Assembly (NCBI GenBank): GCA_944325605.1
Contig: CALVAX010000001.1
Coordinates: forward strand, 62,001 to 126,000
DNA from: Candidatus Gastranaerophilales bacterium
GTDB taxonomy: Bacteria > Cyanobacteriota > Vampirovibrionia > Gastranaerophilales > Gastranaerophilaceae
Length of the DNA: 64,000 nt
Direction: 5' to 3'
In this document: in pieces, positions 16,885 through 24,270 of the stretch
Layout of the letters: each line of letters opens with the position of its first letter
Position numbering within the stretch: the stretch's first letter is position 1
Made by a program: the position numbers and the translations under genes
The notes under the pieces: generated by a model
The model's input: the letters and a program-made list of their open reading frames with translations, nothing else
Told to the model about the DNA's origin: nothing
The model's database searches: none

Positions 16885-17808
16885 ATGACAACGCAAGCTT
16901 TAACAAAAGAAAATTTAATGGATTTATATAACAGGGATTTAGATGAACTCCTTGCAATTTCGAAAAAATATATGAAAAACGGAATTGAATTCTGCTCACT
17001 GGTGAATGCAAGAAACGGAAAATGTTCACAGAATTGTAAATACTGTGCCCAGAGTTCGCATTACAACACGGATATAGAAAGCTATCCGCTGATTTCGCCG
17101 GAGGAAGTCAAAAAAGCGGTTCTTGAAGCAAAAAGAAATCACGTGAGCCGTTTTGCCGTTGTGACATCCGGCAAATCTCCGGACGAAAGTGATGTTGACG
17201 GAATTATTGATTTGATAAAAGAAATAAACAAAGTGGACGGGATAAAAAGCTGCGCCTCTATCGGAATTCTGACGGAAGAACAGGCCAAAAAACTTGCAGA
17301 CAGTGGTCTTGTACGTTTTCACCACAACATCAACACAAGCAGATCTTACTATGGCGAAGTCTGCACAACTCACAGCTGGCAGGACAGGCTGAACACCTGC
17401 AAACTTGTCAAAAAATACGGTATGGAACTTTGCTGCGGAGTTATCCTTGGCATGGGCGAAAGCGTTGAACAAAGAGTTGAAATGGCGATGGAATTGAGCG
17501 AAATTCATCCCGAGTCCATCCCGATTAATATTTTGATGCCTATAAAAAACACTCCGTTTGAAAATTATTTTGACAAAATTGACGAAGAAAATATACTCAG
17601 AACTCTTGCCGTATTTAAAATTGCAAACCCTGATTCTATTTTACGTTTTTGCGGAGGAAGAATGAGATTGAGTGAAGGAAATCAGATAAAAGCTTTACAA
17701 TCTTGTGTTGAGGGGATTTTAACCGGAAATTACCTTACTACAACAGGAAAATCACCGGAAGAAGATTTAAAACTTGCAGATAATTTAAATAAAAAAATTA
17801 TTAAATAA
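16885..17808 (+). CDS. bioB: Biotin synthase
   Basis: This 307-residue radical SAM enzyme inserts sulfur into dethiobiotin in the last step of biotin synthesis. The [4Fe-4S] motif CSQNCKYCAQSS (CxxxCxxC) is at about residue 47. Conserved blocks GLVRFHHNINTSRSYYGEV, LCCGVILGMGES and RFCGGRMRL follow, the last holding the Arg ligand of the [2Fe-2S] cluster. The length is normal. No other bio gene is in the window. The ribosome site AAAGGCAG precedes the ATG and a terminator follows at 17842. Confidence 0.97.
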   Translation: MTTQALTKENLMDLYNRDLDELLAISKKYMKNGIEFCSLVNARNGKCSQNCKYCAQSSHYNTDIESYPLISPEEVKKAVLEAKRNHVSRFAVVTSGKSPDESDVDGIIDLIKEINKVDGIKSCASIGILTEEQAKKLADSGLVRFHHNINTSRSYYGEVCTTHSWQDRLNTCKLVKKYGMELCCGVILGMGESVEQRVEMAMELSEIHPESIPINILMPIKNTPFENYFDKIDEENILRTLAVFKIANPDSILRFCGGRMRLSEGNQIKALQSCVEGILTGNYLTTTGKSPEEDLKLADNLNKKIIK

Positions 17809-17841
17809 TATTTGTTTTAGACTTTCGGGTAATATCTTTTT

Positions 17842-17886
17842 AAATACGTCTTTAATAAAATAAAGATGTATTTTGTATTTTTTTAC
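17842..17886 (+). terminator. Intrinsic terminator after bioB
   Basis: AAATACGTCTTTA (17842-17854) pairs with TAAAGATGTATTT (17861-17873, one G-U pair), followed by TTGTATTTTTTT. It separates bioB from the small LuxR-type gene. Confidence 0.7.
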
Positions 17887-17913
17887 TATTTAAGTTTAAA
17901 CACGGGAACGATA

Positions 17914-18078
17914 ATGAAGATCTTAAAAACAAAAAATACCCTTAACAGTCAGGAAATCATGGTATGTAAACTGTTAAAAGAGAACTATGAACTTGAAAAA
18001 ATAGCTGAGATTATGCAGGTAAGTCTGCACACAGTAAAATCACATATTAGCAAAATAAAGAGGATGAATTTAAATTAA
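17914..18078 (+). CDS. Stand-alone LuxR/GerE-type HTH protein
   Basis: This 54-residue protein is almost only a LuxR-type DNA-binding domain (NSQEIMVCKLLKENYELEKI, then MQVSLHTVKSHISKIKRMN). The start at 17914 is chosen over 17866 because the extra N-terminus would be a hydrophobic read-in from the terminator tail and GGGAACG lies upstream of this ATG. There is no receiver or ligand-binding domain. Two more such single-domain proteins are at 28300 and 34318. DNA binding is near certain; targets are unknown. Confidence 0.75.
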   Translation: MKILKTKNTLNSQEIMVCKLLKENYELEKIAEIMQVSLHTVKSHISKIKRMNLN

Positions 18079-18113
18079 AATTATGATATAATTCCGAAAA
18101 AACGGAGAATATT

Positions 18114-18590
18114 ATGTACAGAATAGGTTTGGGATATGACATACACACCCTGCAGGAAGGCAGAGAGCTGATAATCGGCGGGGTGAAAATTACGCATGAA
18201 AAAGGTTTGATGGGACATTCAGACGCAGACGTACTAATTCATGCAATAATTGATGCGCTTCTTGGTGCACTTGCGCTTAGTGATATCGGAACCCTTTTCC
18301 CTGACACTGACAACAAATACAAAGACGCAGACAGCACAATTTTATTAAAGCATGTGTACGGAAAAATTATTGAAAGAGGTTACAAAATCGTGAACATAGA
18401 CAGCAATATTATTGCGCAGGAACCCAAAATGATGCCCTATATCCCTAAAATGCGCGAGACTCTGGATAAAGTCCTTAAAATCGGACAGGAAAATATCAGT
18501 ATTAAGGCTAAAACCAACGAAAAAATGGACGCAGTCGGCCAAAAACTTGCAATCGAAGCACACGCCGTCGTTTTATTGAAAAAAGATTAA
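18114..18590 (+). CDS. ispF: 2-C-methyl-D-erythritol 2,4-cyclodiphosphate synthase
   Basis: This 158-residue trimeric zinc enzyme of the non-mevalonate isoprenoid pathway turns CDP-ME-2-phosphate into MEcPP. The family motifs GLGYDIHTL (metal Asp and His), GHSDADVLIHAIIDALLGA and IGTLFPDTD are present, and the C-terminus KTNEKMDAVGQKLAIEAHA is typical. The ribosome site CGGAG precedes the ATG. The next gene starts 10 nt downstream on the same strand, so they are likely cotranscribed. Confidence 0.97.
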   Translation: MYRIGLGYDIHTLQEGRELIIGGVKITHEKGLMGHSDADVLIHAIIDALLGALALSDIGTLFPDTDNKYKDADSTILLKHVYGKIIERGYKIVNIDSNIIAQEPKMMPYIPKMRETLDKVLKIGQENISIKAKTNEKMDAVGQKLAIEAHAVVLLKKD

Positions 18591-18600
18591 GAGGTTAAAG

Positions 18601-18963
18601 ATGAAAAAGATTTTTATTATATTTGTGAGTTTAATTCTTTTCGGACTTCCGGCTCTTGCATTTGAATACAGTGCGCAGGAAAAAAAGGTATTTTACGACA
18701 ATTTTCTGAAAGGAATGTTCTGGGCAATGGAGCAAAGTCTTTTGCTAAACAATATTCCAAAGTCAAAGGTCACAACTTACGTTAATGCCATGAAAAAACG
18801 TGTTAACAGACAAAATCTTGAAAATCAAACTTGGGCTTGTGTTTCAAAATACACACAAAAACAGATGTCATCAATGTCTGACGAAATTTCAAAAGAATGT
18901 TTCAGTAAATGGGCAGATGATTATTACACAAAAAATCAAGATTTAATGAAACTTTTAAAATAA
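18601..18963 (+). CDS. Small secreted protein, unknown function
   Basis: This 120-residue protein has a signal peptide (MKKIFIIFVSLILFGLPALA, cleavage before FEYSAQ) and a helical mature part with two Cys (NQTWACVSKYTQ, EISKECFSKWA) that could form a disulfide. No known domain. It has ribosome site AAGAGG and follows ispF by 10 nt, probably in the same transcript, though no functional link to isoprenoids is evident. Confidence 0.65.
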   Translation: MKKIFIIFVSLILFGLPALAFEYSAQEKKVFYDNFLKGMFWAMEQSLLLNNIPKSKVTTYVNAMKKRVNRQNLENQTWACVSKYTQKQMSSMSDEISKECFSKWADDYYTKNQDLMKLLK

Positions 18964-18977
18964 TTTCTTCTATCGGC

Positions 18978-19790
18978 TTAGGCTTTATCCGCGCATTCCA
19001 GACAGAAATGCTCAACTGCTGTCGCCCAGCCGTCGTTGTCGACAGTATCGGTCACATAATCCGCACATTCTCTTAATGCAGGGGTGGAATTTCCCATGGC
19101 AATCTTAATTCCGCCGGCTTTCAAAAGTTCAATATCGTTGTCCTGATCGCCGATTGCCAGAATTTCTTCCTGCTTGATACCCCAGAGGTTCTGAAGAAAT
19201 TTAACGGCATTACCTTTTGTTGCCTCTTTATTTGCAATCTCGCAAAAATACGGGGTGGATTTTACTGTGTATAAATCAGGAAACATTTTCCCTAAATCCC
19301 GAACCCAGCCGGTTACTCTGTCTGCGTCATTAAAGTCAATTGCCAGAATTTTATTAACATTTTGAATTTTCAATTTGTCAAACTTGCAGATATGATAGTC
19401 AATAAATCTTGCATCTGTGTACTTGCGGATAGTTTCGGAATCCTGTTCTACGTACAAAACATCATCCATATAAAGATTTATATGAATATCATTTTCATGA
19501 GCCCAATCAATAATTTCCTGTGCTCTTTCAGAGTCCATATCTTTTCTGTACAGAACTTTATCGGACTTGTAAAATTCTTTAATCATTCCGCCCTGATAAG
19601 AAACAATAGGTTCTTTTATTCCCAGTTCTTTTGCTATACCGATTGCGGCACAGTGCATTCTGCCTGTCACAAGAACAACTTTTATGCCGTTGTCCTGAAG
19701 CTTTTTTATTGCATCTTTCACATAAGGGCTGTATTCATAACTCCATTTTAAAAGAGTTCCGTCAACATCTGTTGCAACCATCTTAATCAT
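18978..19790 (-). CDS. Cof-type HAD-superfamily phosphatase
   Basis: This 270-residue cytoplasmic haloacid dehalogenase-type hydrolase has motif I DVDGTLLKWS at residues 8-17 (nucleophile Asp), motif II VLVTGRMH, a Lys in motif III (NKEATKGNAVKFL) and motif IV AIGDQDNDIELL. The inserted cap between motifs II and III is type C2B, as in Cof/YbjI sugar-phosphate phosphatases. The substrate is unknown. It overlaps the upstream Nudix gene by one base (TAATG), so the two are an operon. Confidence 0.93.
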   Translation of the reverse strand: MIKMVATDVDGTLLKWSYEYSPYVKDAIKKLQDNGIKVVLVTGRMHCAAIGIAKELGIKEPIVSYQGGMIKEFYKSDKVLYRKDMDSERAQEIIDWAHENDIHINLYMDDVLYVEQDSETIRKYTDARFIDYHICKFDKLKIQNVNKILAIDFNDADRVTGWVRDLGKMFPDLYTVKSTPYFCEIANKEATKGNAVKFLQNLWGIKQEEILAIGDQDNDIELLKAGGIKIAMGNSTPALRECADYVTDTVDNDGWATAVEHFCLECADKA

Positions 19791-20323
19791 TATTCAAGCC
19801 CTCTCATAACAGCACAAATCGTCTTTGCGTCCGTAATTTCATTATTTTTTATCATCTTTTTTATTTCATCAATTGTGTATTCATATTCTATCAAAATTTC
19901 GCCTTCATCAGGGCATTCTCCGACAAATTCAAGATCTTCCGCCTTATAAAGGTATAATTTTTCATCACTGTACCCCGGAGATGTAAAAACATACCCTAAA
20001 TCCTGCCACTTTTCAGCGACATATCCTGTTTCCTCTTTCAACTCACGTTTTGCAGCCTCAAAGGGGTCTTCGCCTTTTTCCAGTTTTCCTGCCGGAAGCT
20101 CTAAAAGAGCGTGTTTGAGAGGATATCTGAATTGTTTGACCATAAGAACTTTTTCAACGCCGTCTTTTTTGCATAAAGCAAAAATCACAACACCGCCGGA
20201 GTGCTCGACAACTTCCCTGAAAGAAGTTTTTCCAGTTGAAAGCTCCACCTCATCTTTAAAAACGGTTATAATCTTTCCGTCATAAACAACATCGCTTGTT
20301 AAAGTTTTTTCAATCAAATCCAT
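19790..20323 (-). CDS. Nudix hydrolase, ADP-ribose pyrophosphatase type
   Basis: This 177-residue protein has a complete Nudix box GKLEKGEDPFEAAKRELKEE followed by TGY (about residues 92-114) and the ADP-ribose pyrophosphatase-like lead VEHSGGVVIFALCKKDG and VKQFRYP. It would cleave a nucleoside diphosphate linked to another group, ADP-ribose being the usual substrate of this subgroup. Ribosome site GAGGAT is upstream. It is first in an operon with the HAD phosphatase, a pairing that fits nucleotide or sugar-phosphate housecleaning. Confidence 0.92.
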   Translation of the reverse strand: MDLIEKTLTSDVVYDGKIITVFKDEVELSTGKTSFREVVEHSGGVVIFALCKKDGVEKVLMVKQFRYPLKHALLELPAGKLEKGEDPFEAAKRELKEETGYVAEKWQDLGYVFTSPGYSDEKLYLYKAEDLEFVGECPDEGEILIEYEYTIDEIKKMIKNNEITDAKTICAVMRGLE

Positions 20324-20379
20324 ACTAATCCTCTTTATAATAAAAGTTTAGCATAAAAAGAAAAAAGTTTTTAACAGGA

Positions 20380-20408
20380 TTGATTATTAATGATATTTCC
20401 GTTATAAT
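20380..20408 (+). promoter_or_regulatory. Sense promoter of hydrophobic-peptide module A
   Basis: TTGATT (20380-20385) and TATAAT (20403-20408) with an ideal 17-nt spacer; transcription should begin near 20415, leaving a leader of about 70 nt before the small ORF. Confidence 0.75.
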
Positions 20409-20430
20409 AAATTCAAGGGTAAGTTCCAAA

Positions 20431-20480
20431 CACCTCCCCTGTCACATACAGTTTACGAAGAAAACGACAGAAAGGAGGTG
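20431..20480 (+). promoter_or_regulatory. Leader hairpin that can hide the Shine-Dalgarno of module A
   Basis: CACCTCCCCTGTC (20431-20443) is complementary to GACAG (20466-20470) and GGAGGTG (20474-20480), with an AAA bulge. The ribosome site would be buried in the full-length RNA. Further out, GTTCC (20423-20427) can pair with GGAAC right after the stop (20561-20565), a 5'-3' clasp as in known type I toxin mRNAs. Confidence 0.6.
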
Positions 20481-20485
20481 GTACA

Positions 20486-20560
20486 ATGAATAGAAAAATA
20501 ATTAAAAGCGCTCTAGTGGTGCTAGATGCGCTCTTAAAATTAGTTATTATCTATTTATAG
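20486..20560 (+). CDS. 24-residue hydrophobic peptide, module A (type I toxin-like)
   Basis: ATG at 20486 has a very strong ribosome site (AGAAAGGAGGTG, ending 5 nt before). The peptide starts with a basic stretch MNRKIIK and continues as one hydrophobic helix (ALVVLDALLKLVIIYL). Size and design match membrane-acting type I toxins such as Ibs or Fst, but the sequence matches none I know. The coding region contains the inverted repeat GCGCTCTAG (20508-20516) / CTAGATGCGC (20522-20531), which read on the opposite strand is a terminator. Related copies lie at 23728, 24065 and 36566. Confidence 0.7.
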   Translation: MNRKIIKSALVVLDALLKLVIIYL

Positions 20561-20610
20561 GGAACGAAGAACGGGTTGGATGTAAACGGCATTCCAATCC
20601 GTTTCCCTAT
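20500..20610 (-). ncRNA. Predicted antisense (antitoxin-like) RNA of module A
   Basis: On the minus strand TTGACA (20639-20644), a 16-nt spacer and TATAAT (20617-20622) make a near-consensus promoter starting RNA near 20610. It would run through the sense terminator and most of the ORF, ending at the hairpin GCGC..GCGC followed by TTTTAATTATTTTT near 20500. Length is about 110 nt and it is fully complementary to the sense 3' part. Promoter and terminator are seen; the RNA itself is predicted. Confidence 0.65.
20561..20606 (+). terminator. Sense terminator of module A
   Basis: ACGGGTTGGATG (20571-20582) pairs with CATTCCAATCCGT (20590-20602, one bulge and one G-U), clamped by outer GGGAA/TTCCC. 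The following sequence TATATTCTCATT is only moderately T-rich. Confidence 0.55.
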
Positions 20611-20772
20611 ATTCTCATTATAAACCATTTTTTCGCTTTGTCAATCCTAACTGATTATTAATAATATTTCTGATATATTTTCGTTGATTTTACAATATTT
20701 TACAAAACGTCAATTCTTGCAGAGCTTAATACTTTATATAAATATAAAGGGGAATTATCAAAAGGGGAAAAT

Positions 20773-21888
20773 ATGGGAAAAATCGGACTGGCAATTGACT
20801 TAATCGAACGTACGGTTAAATTTGCAAGAACCTGCGGAAAAGAAAGTATTCTGGCGACAAAACCGCAAAACCTTGCACATATTAATTTTTCATCATTAAA
20901 AACTTTAAAGCCGCTGAATGCCGACGTTTGCACATTCACAAAAGATCCGACTCTGACACCTGAGCTTCTGGATGATTTGCTGAAGGTCAAAGGCACGCAA
21001 ACCGAACAGGTAATGCAGATTAAAGACAGATTTCTCAGTGCTATGGGGTACAAACCGGAACTTGTAAAGAAAAGCAATTTTCAAGGAAACACTATCGACC
21101 TGTCTGTTGATTTTTTTAACGGAACAATCTCTGCCGGAAGTAAAGAATTTAAACTTACCCAGCTTATTCCGGAGGTCAGACACGAACTTGACCATCTGGA
21201 TAAGGCCGCAAAAATTGTCAAATCAGAAGGGGTTGAGGCTTTTGAATCCGCTTTGAATGAAGGTCTTGCAAAAGCCAATCTCCATGCCCGAATACCATTT
21301 GACAGAGATTTCTGGCTTAAATTTAGCGAAGACGCAAATATTAGAGGTTTTGATTCTAAAAAATATCTTGATGCTGTCAGAAACTACCCGTATGACGCAA
21401 CTATGGGAACCGGAGTCACATCTACTTATAACTTCTATAATAAATGGCATGCATACAGCCTGAATGAACTTGAAAAGTCTGCCTATACATATCAGAAGAA
21501 ACTTTTGAGATATTATGGCGAAGATGATACTGTTTTGCCTGACAATTTTGGCGAAAATTTCAGAAAAATTAAAGATATTATGGACAAATATATAGCTGAA
21601 AACAAAATTAAACCTATTGAACATTTCAGCGAACCGGGAACATTTGACTTATTGTCTGATATTTCCATCGGAATAAGCGACCCTCAAGGCAGAAAGGCAC
21701 TGAAATATTTTCAGGATATCCAAAGCGGAAAAATTGAAAGGGATAAAACAAAGGCTTTAGAAATGGCTGCGATACTTAAAGATATCGCGGCAAAATCAAC
21801 TGGTAAGGATCAAAAAGCATATTTTGACAGAATTTATGACTGGCTTAGGGAAGGCAAATTTACCATTCACGACTTTGATTTCAGTTAA
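20773..21888 (+). CDS. Protein with HELDH zincin-like motif, unknown function
   Basis: This 371-residue soluble protein has near residue 138 the segment LIPEVRHELDHLDKAAKIV, an HExxH pattern in a helix, which in zincin metallopeptidases holds the two His ligands and the catalytic Glu. A possible third ligand region is ESALNEGLAK or YSLNELEKSAY (NExE-like, 90 residues later). No signal peptide. The C-terminal 100 residues are Lys-rich and helical. The ribosome site AAAGGGGA is good. Peptidase activity is a hypothesis from one motif. Confidence 0.6.
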   Translation: MGKIGLAIDLIERTVKFARTCGKESILATKPQNLAHINFSSLKTLKPLNADVCTFTKDPTLTPELLDDLLKVKGTQTEQVMQIKDRFLSAMGYKPELVKKSNFQGNTIDLSVDFFNGTISAGSKEFKLTQLIPEVRHELDHLDKAAKIVKSEGVEAFESALNEGLAKANLHARIPFDRDFWLKFSEDANIRGFDSKKYLDAVRNYPYDATMGTGVTSTYNFYNKWHAYSLNELEKSAYTYQKKLLRYYGEDDTVLPDNFGENFRKIKDIMDKYIAENKIKPIEHFSEPGTFDLLSDISIGISDPQGRKALKYFQDIQSGKIERDKTKALEMAAILKDIAAKSTGKDQKAYFDRIYDWLREGKFTIHDFDFS

Positions 21889-21904
21889 GGCGCCAAAAAC
21901 AATT

Positions 21905-23077
21905 TTATAACGCTCTGATGATGGATTTGATGTTTTCGTCCGTAATCTTCAACAGGGCAACCTGCCTTGAGGTATCGTCAAGCTCGTTATGTGCTTTCAG
22001 GACTTCAGCGGTTTTCAGAATAATTGTTTGATTATTACATTTCAAAAGTTCTCTGACGGCATACATATCTTCAGCAAAATCAAGCGCAGTATACACAAAA
22101 GGACTGTCCTCCCTCAATTCCTGATTAACAAAGCAGAGAAGTTCTTTTTTGTTGATATGGCTTAAAAGTTTTCTGATATCAAGAACCTCTTTTTTGGTGT
22201 CTTTGTCCTCGTCGTAAAGATATTCATCATTTTCTGTCAGAGTTTCAAATTTATCGTTGGCATTCAAAAGGACAATTGCAGTTTTGCTGTCGTCAGCATG
22301 CACCATAAGCCGTTCAAAAAGTTCATACAACTCATAATCAAATACGGATGAAAGCGGAATAATTTCGCCAAGCCCGTTGATTATGTTGTTCAAAACCAGA
22401 AGCCCGTTTTCAAGACTGCCCTCAAGAATTGTGAAAATATCAGTCAAATAAGGGATTTCAGCGGCGATATTCTCAGACATTGTAGAATTTTTCATCGCCC
22501 CGATAATCGGATACAAAGCCTCAGGATTTCCGTAAGAAGTCAGAAATTTGACAGCTTTCAGCTGTTCAAACTCGTCATCCGATTTAAGATTAGCCATCGC
22601 ATTGCTGTATGAAATTTCATCCTTCATAGCCCCGAGAGCCGCAGCACAATTGGAGTTTAAGAACTCGTCATCAGTTTCGGAATTTTTTCTCAAAAGCTCC
22701 AGCGCAAGCGGATCCTGAATATATGTGAAAAATTTGGCGCAATAAGTTTTTTCATCATTTGTTCCGGTTTCAAAAATTTCAAGCATCATATCAGTCAAAT
22801 CTTCATCCGCAAACTTGACAAGTGTTGAAATAATAACATCTTCGTATGACGGCGAATAATATTTCAAAAAGGAGAGAAGATTTTTATAATTCGTTTCATT
22901 CAGGGCGTTTCCAATCCTGTCAGAAACATTTTGCTTGACAAAATCGAAAAGGAAATCGTCTTTGTCAACAAGTGCCTTAAACATTTCCACATCGGCGGTG
23001 TTAACAAGATGACAGGCCGCCGCTTCATACTCCTGTTTATTTTTGCCCGTAAGTTGTTTGATTAAGTCATCGACCAT
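21905..23077 (-). CDS. HEAT-repeat-like helical protein
   Basis: This 390-residue acidic cytoplasmic protein is built of paired amphipathic helices resembling HEAT/PBS-lyase-type repeats (LASLELLRKNSETDDEFLNS-like, NSNCAAALGAMKDEISYSN, EQLKAVKFLTSYGNPEALY). Such solenoids are protein-binding scaffolds; no enzyme motif is visible. The promoter looks leaderless: TATAAT (23085-23090 on the minus strand) with ATGACA 16 nt upstream, and the ATG only 7 nt after the box with no ribosome site. Confidence 0.65.
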   Translation of the reverse strand: MVDDLIKQLTGKNKQEYEAAACHLVNTADVEMFKALVDKDDFLFDFVKQNVSDRIGNALNETNYKNLLSFLKYYSPSYEDVIISTLVKFADEDLTDMMLEIFETGTNDEKTYCAKFFTYIQDPLALELLRKNSETDDEFLNSNCAAALGAMKDEISYSNAMANLKSDDEFEQLKAVKFLTSYGNPEALYPIIGAMKNSTMSENIAAEIPYLTDIFTILEGSLENGLLVLNNIINGLGEIIPLSSVFDYELYELFERLMVHADDSKTAIVLLNANDKFETLTENDEYLYDEDKDTKKEVLDIRKLLSHINKKELLCFVNQELREDSPFVYTALDFAEDMYAVRELLKCNNQTIILKTAEVLKAHNELDDTSRQVALLKITDENIKSIIRAL

Positions 23078-23154
23078 AAAATAGATTATACCACAGAAAA
23101 AAATTTTGTCATTCCCGAATATTGGTGTAATATATAAATACAGGTATTAAATTA

Positions 23155-23556
23155 ATGAATATTACGTTTAAACAGTTTCCAGCCTTCGGCGGTCAGATTC
23201 TTAACAACGACAACACAAAATATGTCCTGAATATCAGAGAAAAACTTTCCGGTATCCAGCGAAACGGGATTGCATTAAATGAGGATTGTATCTGCAAATT
23301 TCCGCCGGATACCACTCCTGTTTTGCAGACTAAAGATAAAAGATATAAAATCAGCATAAGCAGTGAAGGCAACAATTTGCTTATTTTAGAAGAGGCAAAC
23401 CGAGAAATTATAAAAAAAATTATTATCACTCCTGAAAATGACGTATTAGAATACAACAATACAATAGACGATATTATCGACATAAAACAGAATTTTGCTG
23501 AAGCTGACATGATAAATCAATTTACAACCAGAGTTTTGAGAGTATTTTTAAAATAA
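23155..23556 (+). CDS. Small protein, unknown function
   Basis: This 133-residue soluble protein alternates beta-like segments (MNITFKQFPAFGGQIL, KYVLNIREKLSGIQRNGI, KDKRYKISISSEGNNLLIL) and ends in a helix (FTTRVLRVFLK). No family is recognised. It is transcribed away from the HEAT-repeat gene and followed by peptide modules B and C. Confidence 0.55.
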   Translation: MNITFKQFPAFGGQILNNDNTKYVLNIREKLSGIQRNGIALNEDCICKFPPDTTPVLQTKDKRYKISISSEGNNLLILEEANREIIKKIIITPENDVLEYNNTIDDIIDIKQNFAEADMINQFTTRVLRVFLK

Positions 23557-23606
23557 TTTCTATTGACTAAACCCGCCCGTGAAATTTAATAATATTTCCG
23601 AAATAT

Positions 23607-23635
23607 TTGACCTTGAGATTAAATTTCTGTATAAT
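23607..23635 (+). promoter_or_regulatory. Sense promoter of module B
   Basis: TTGACC (23607-23612), 17-nt spacer, TATAAT (23630-23635); start near 23642. The leader then holds AAGCCCTG (23649-23656), perfectly complementary to CAGGGCTT just after the stop codon (23800-23807), and CTTTTCC (23668-23674), which can pair with GGAAAGG of the ribosome site (23710-23716, one G-U). Confidence 0.75.
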
Positions 23636-23727
23636 AACACCGTAGGGCAAGCCCTGATTCACATTAACTTTTCCGGAAAGCGCAAACTATAAATTTGTCA
23701 AACTTTTCAGGAAAGGAGGTGATAAGA

Positions 23728-23799
23728 GTGACTTTCGCGATAAGCGAAAAAGCGCTAATAATAATATTACTTATTATATTAGCGCTTAAACTACTCTAA
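23728..23799 (+). CDS. 23-residue hydrophobic peptide, module B (type I toxin-like)
   Basis: GTG at 23728 lies 8 nt after an exceptionally long ribosome site (GAAAGGAGGTGAT matches the whole usual 16S 3' end). The product has a short polar start (MTFAISEK), then a Leu/Ile/Ala helix (ALIIILLIILALKLL). The coding region carries an 11-bp perfect inverted repeat AAGCGCTAATA (23750-23760) / TATTAGCGCTT (23777-23787). It shares leader, terminator and antisense promoter almost unchanged with copies C and D although the first half of the peptide differs. Confidence 0.7.
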   Translation: MTFAISEKALIIILLIILALKLL

Positions 23800-23840
23800 C
23801 AGGGCTTTAAAAGGGGCAAGGTGGGACTTGCTCCGCCCTT
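23745..23840 (-). ncRNA. Predicted antisense RNA of module B
   Basis: The minus-strand promoter is TTGAAA (23869-23874), 16-nt spacer, TATAAT (23847-23852). RNA from about 23840 would cover the sense terminator and two thirds of the ORF. It would end at the hairpin AAGCGCTAATA/TATTAGCGCTT followed by TTTTT near 23746, about 95 nt in all. Confidence 0.65.
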
Positions 23841-23846
23841 ATTTTT
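23813..23846 (+). terminator. Sense terminator of module B
   Basis: GGGGCAAG (23813-23820) pairs with CTTGCTCC (23827-23834, one G-U), followed by GCCCTTATTTTT. Confidence 0.7.
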
Positions 23847-23943
23847 ATTATAACTTATTTTTCTTAAATTTCAACCCCGACGGATGCGCAGAAATTTCTC
23901 TAATTGTTATCTCCGGTTTACTTTAATAATATTTCCGAAATAT

Positions 23944-23972
23944 TTGACCTTGAGATTAAATTTCTGTATAAT
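23944..23972 (+). promoter_or_regulatory. Sense promoter of module C
   Basis: TTGACC (23944-23949), 17-nt spacer, TATAAT (23967-23972). Sequence from the promoter to the ribosome site is nearly identical to module B 337 bp upstream, so B and C arose by tandem duplication. The clasp AAGCCCTG (23986-23993) / CAGGGCTT (24131-24138) is conserved. Confidence 0.75.
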
Positions 23973-24064
23973 AACACCGTAGGGCAAGCCCTGACTCACA
24001 TTAACTTTTCCGGAAAGCGCAAACTATAAATTTGTCAAACTTTTCAGGAAAGGAGGTGATAACG

Positions 24065-24130
24065 TTGGTCATAAATCAAATAGAGCTAGCACTTATCCTT
24101 GTGATAATACTAGCTCTAAAATCCAACTGA
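24065..24130 (+). CDS. 21-residue hydrophobic peptide, module C (type I toxin-like)
   Basis: The TTG start at 24065 is assigned because it lies 8 nt after GGAGG, the same spacing as the GTG of module B, and no other start fits. The peptide begins MVINQIE, continues LALILVIILALK and ends SN. It is close to the peptide of module D (36566) and shares the LxLxxIILALK core with B. An inverted repeat, TAGAGCTAG (24081-24089) / CTAGCTCTA (24110-24118), lies inside the ORF. Confidence 0.68.
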   Translation: MVINQIELALILVIILALKSN

Positions 24131-24172
24131 CAGGGCTTTAAAAGGGGCAAGGTGGAACTTGCTCCGCCCTTA
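24073..24172 (-). ncRNA. Predicted antisense RNA of module C
   Basis: The minus-strand promoter is TTGAAA (24201-24206), 16-nt spacer, TATAAT (24179-24184), with start near 24172. It would end after hairpin TAGAGCTAG/CTAGCTCTA followed by TTTGATTTATG near 24073. The sense terminator (24144-24165) lies inside it. Confidence 0.62.
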
Positions 24173-24178
24173 TTTTTT
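24144..24178 (+). terminator. Sense terminator of module C
   Basis: GGGGCAAG (24144-24151) pairs with CTTGCTCC (24158-24165), followed by GCCCTTATTTTTT. Confidence 0.7.
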
Positions 24179-24270
24179 ATTATAACTTATTTTTCTTAAA
24201 TTTCAACCCCGCCGGAGATGCGCAGAAACGTCATATATTTCTATTATCAACGCAGCCTTATACCGACAAA

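Noticed and set aside
20486-20560. Small ORFs as attenuator leader peptides for downstream genes
   Set aside because: Each is followed by its own terminator, has no run of regulatory codons, and downstream genes differ or face the other way; the opposite-strand promoters are not explained by attenuation.
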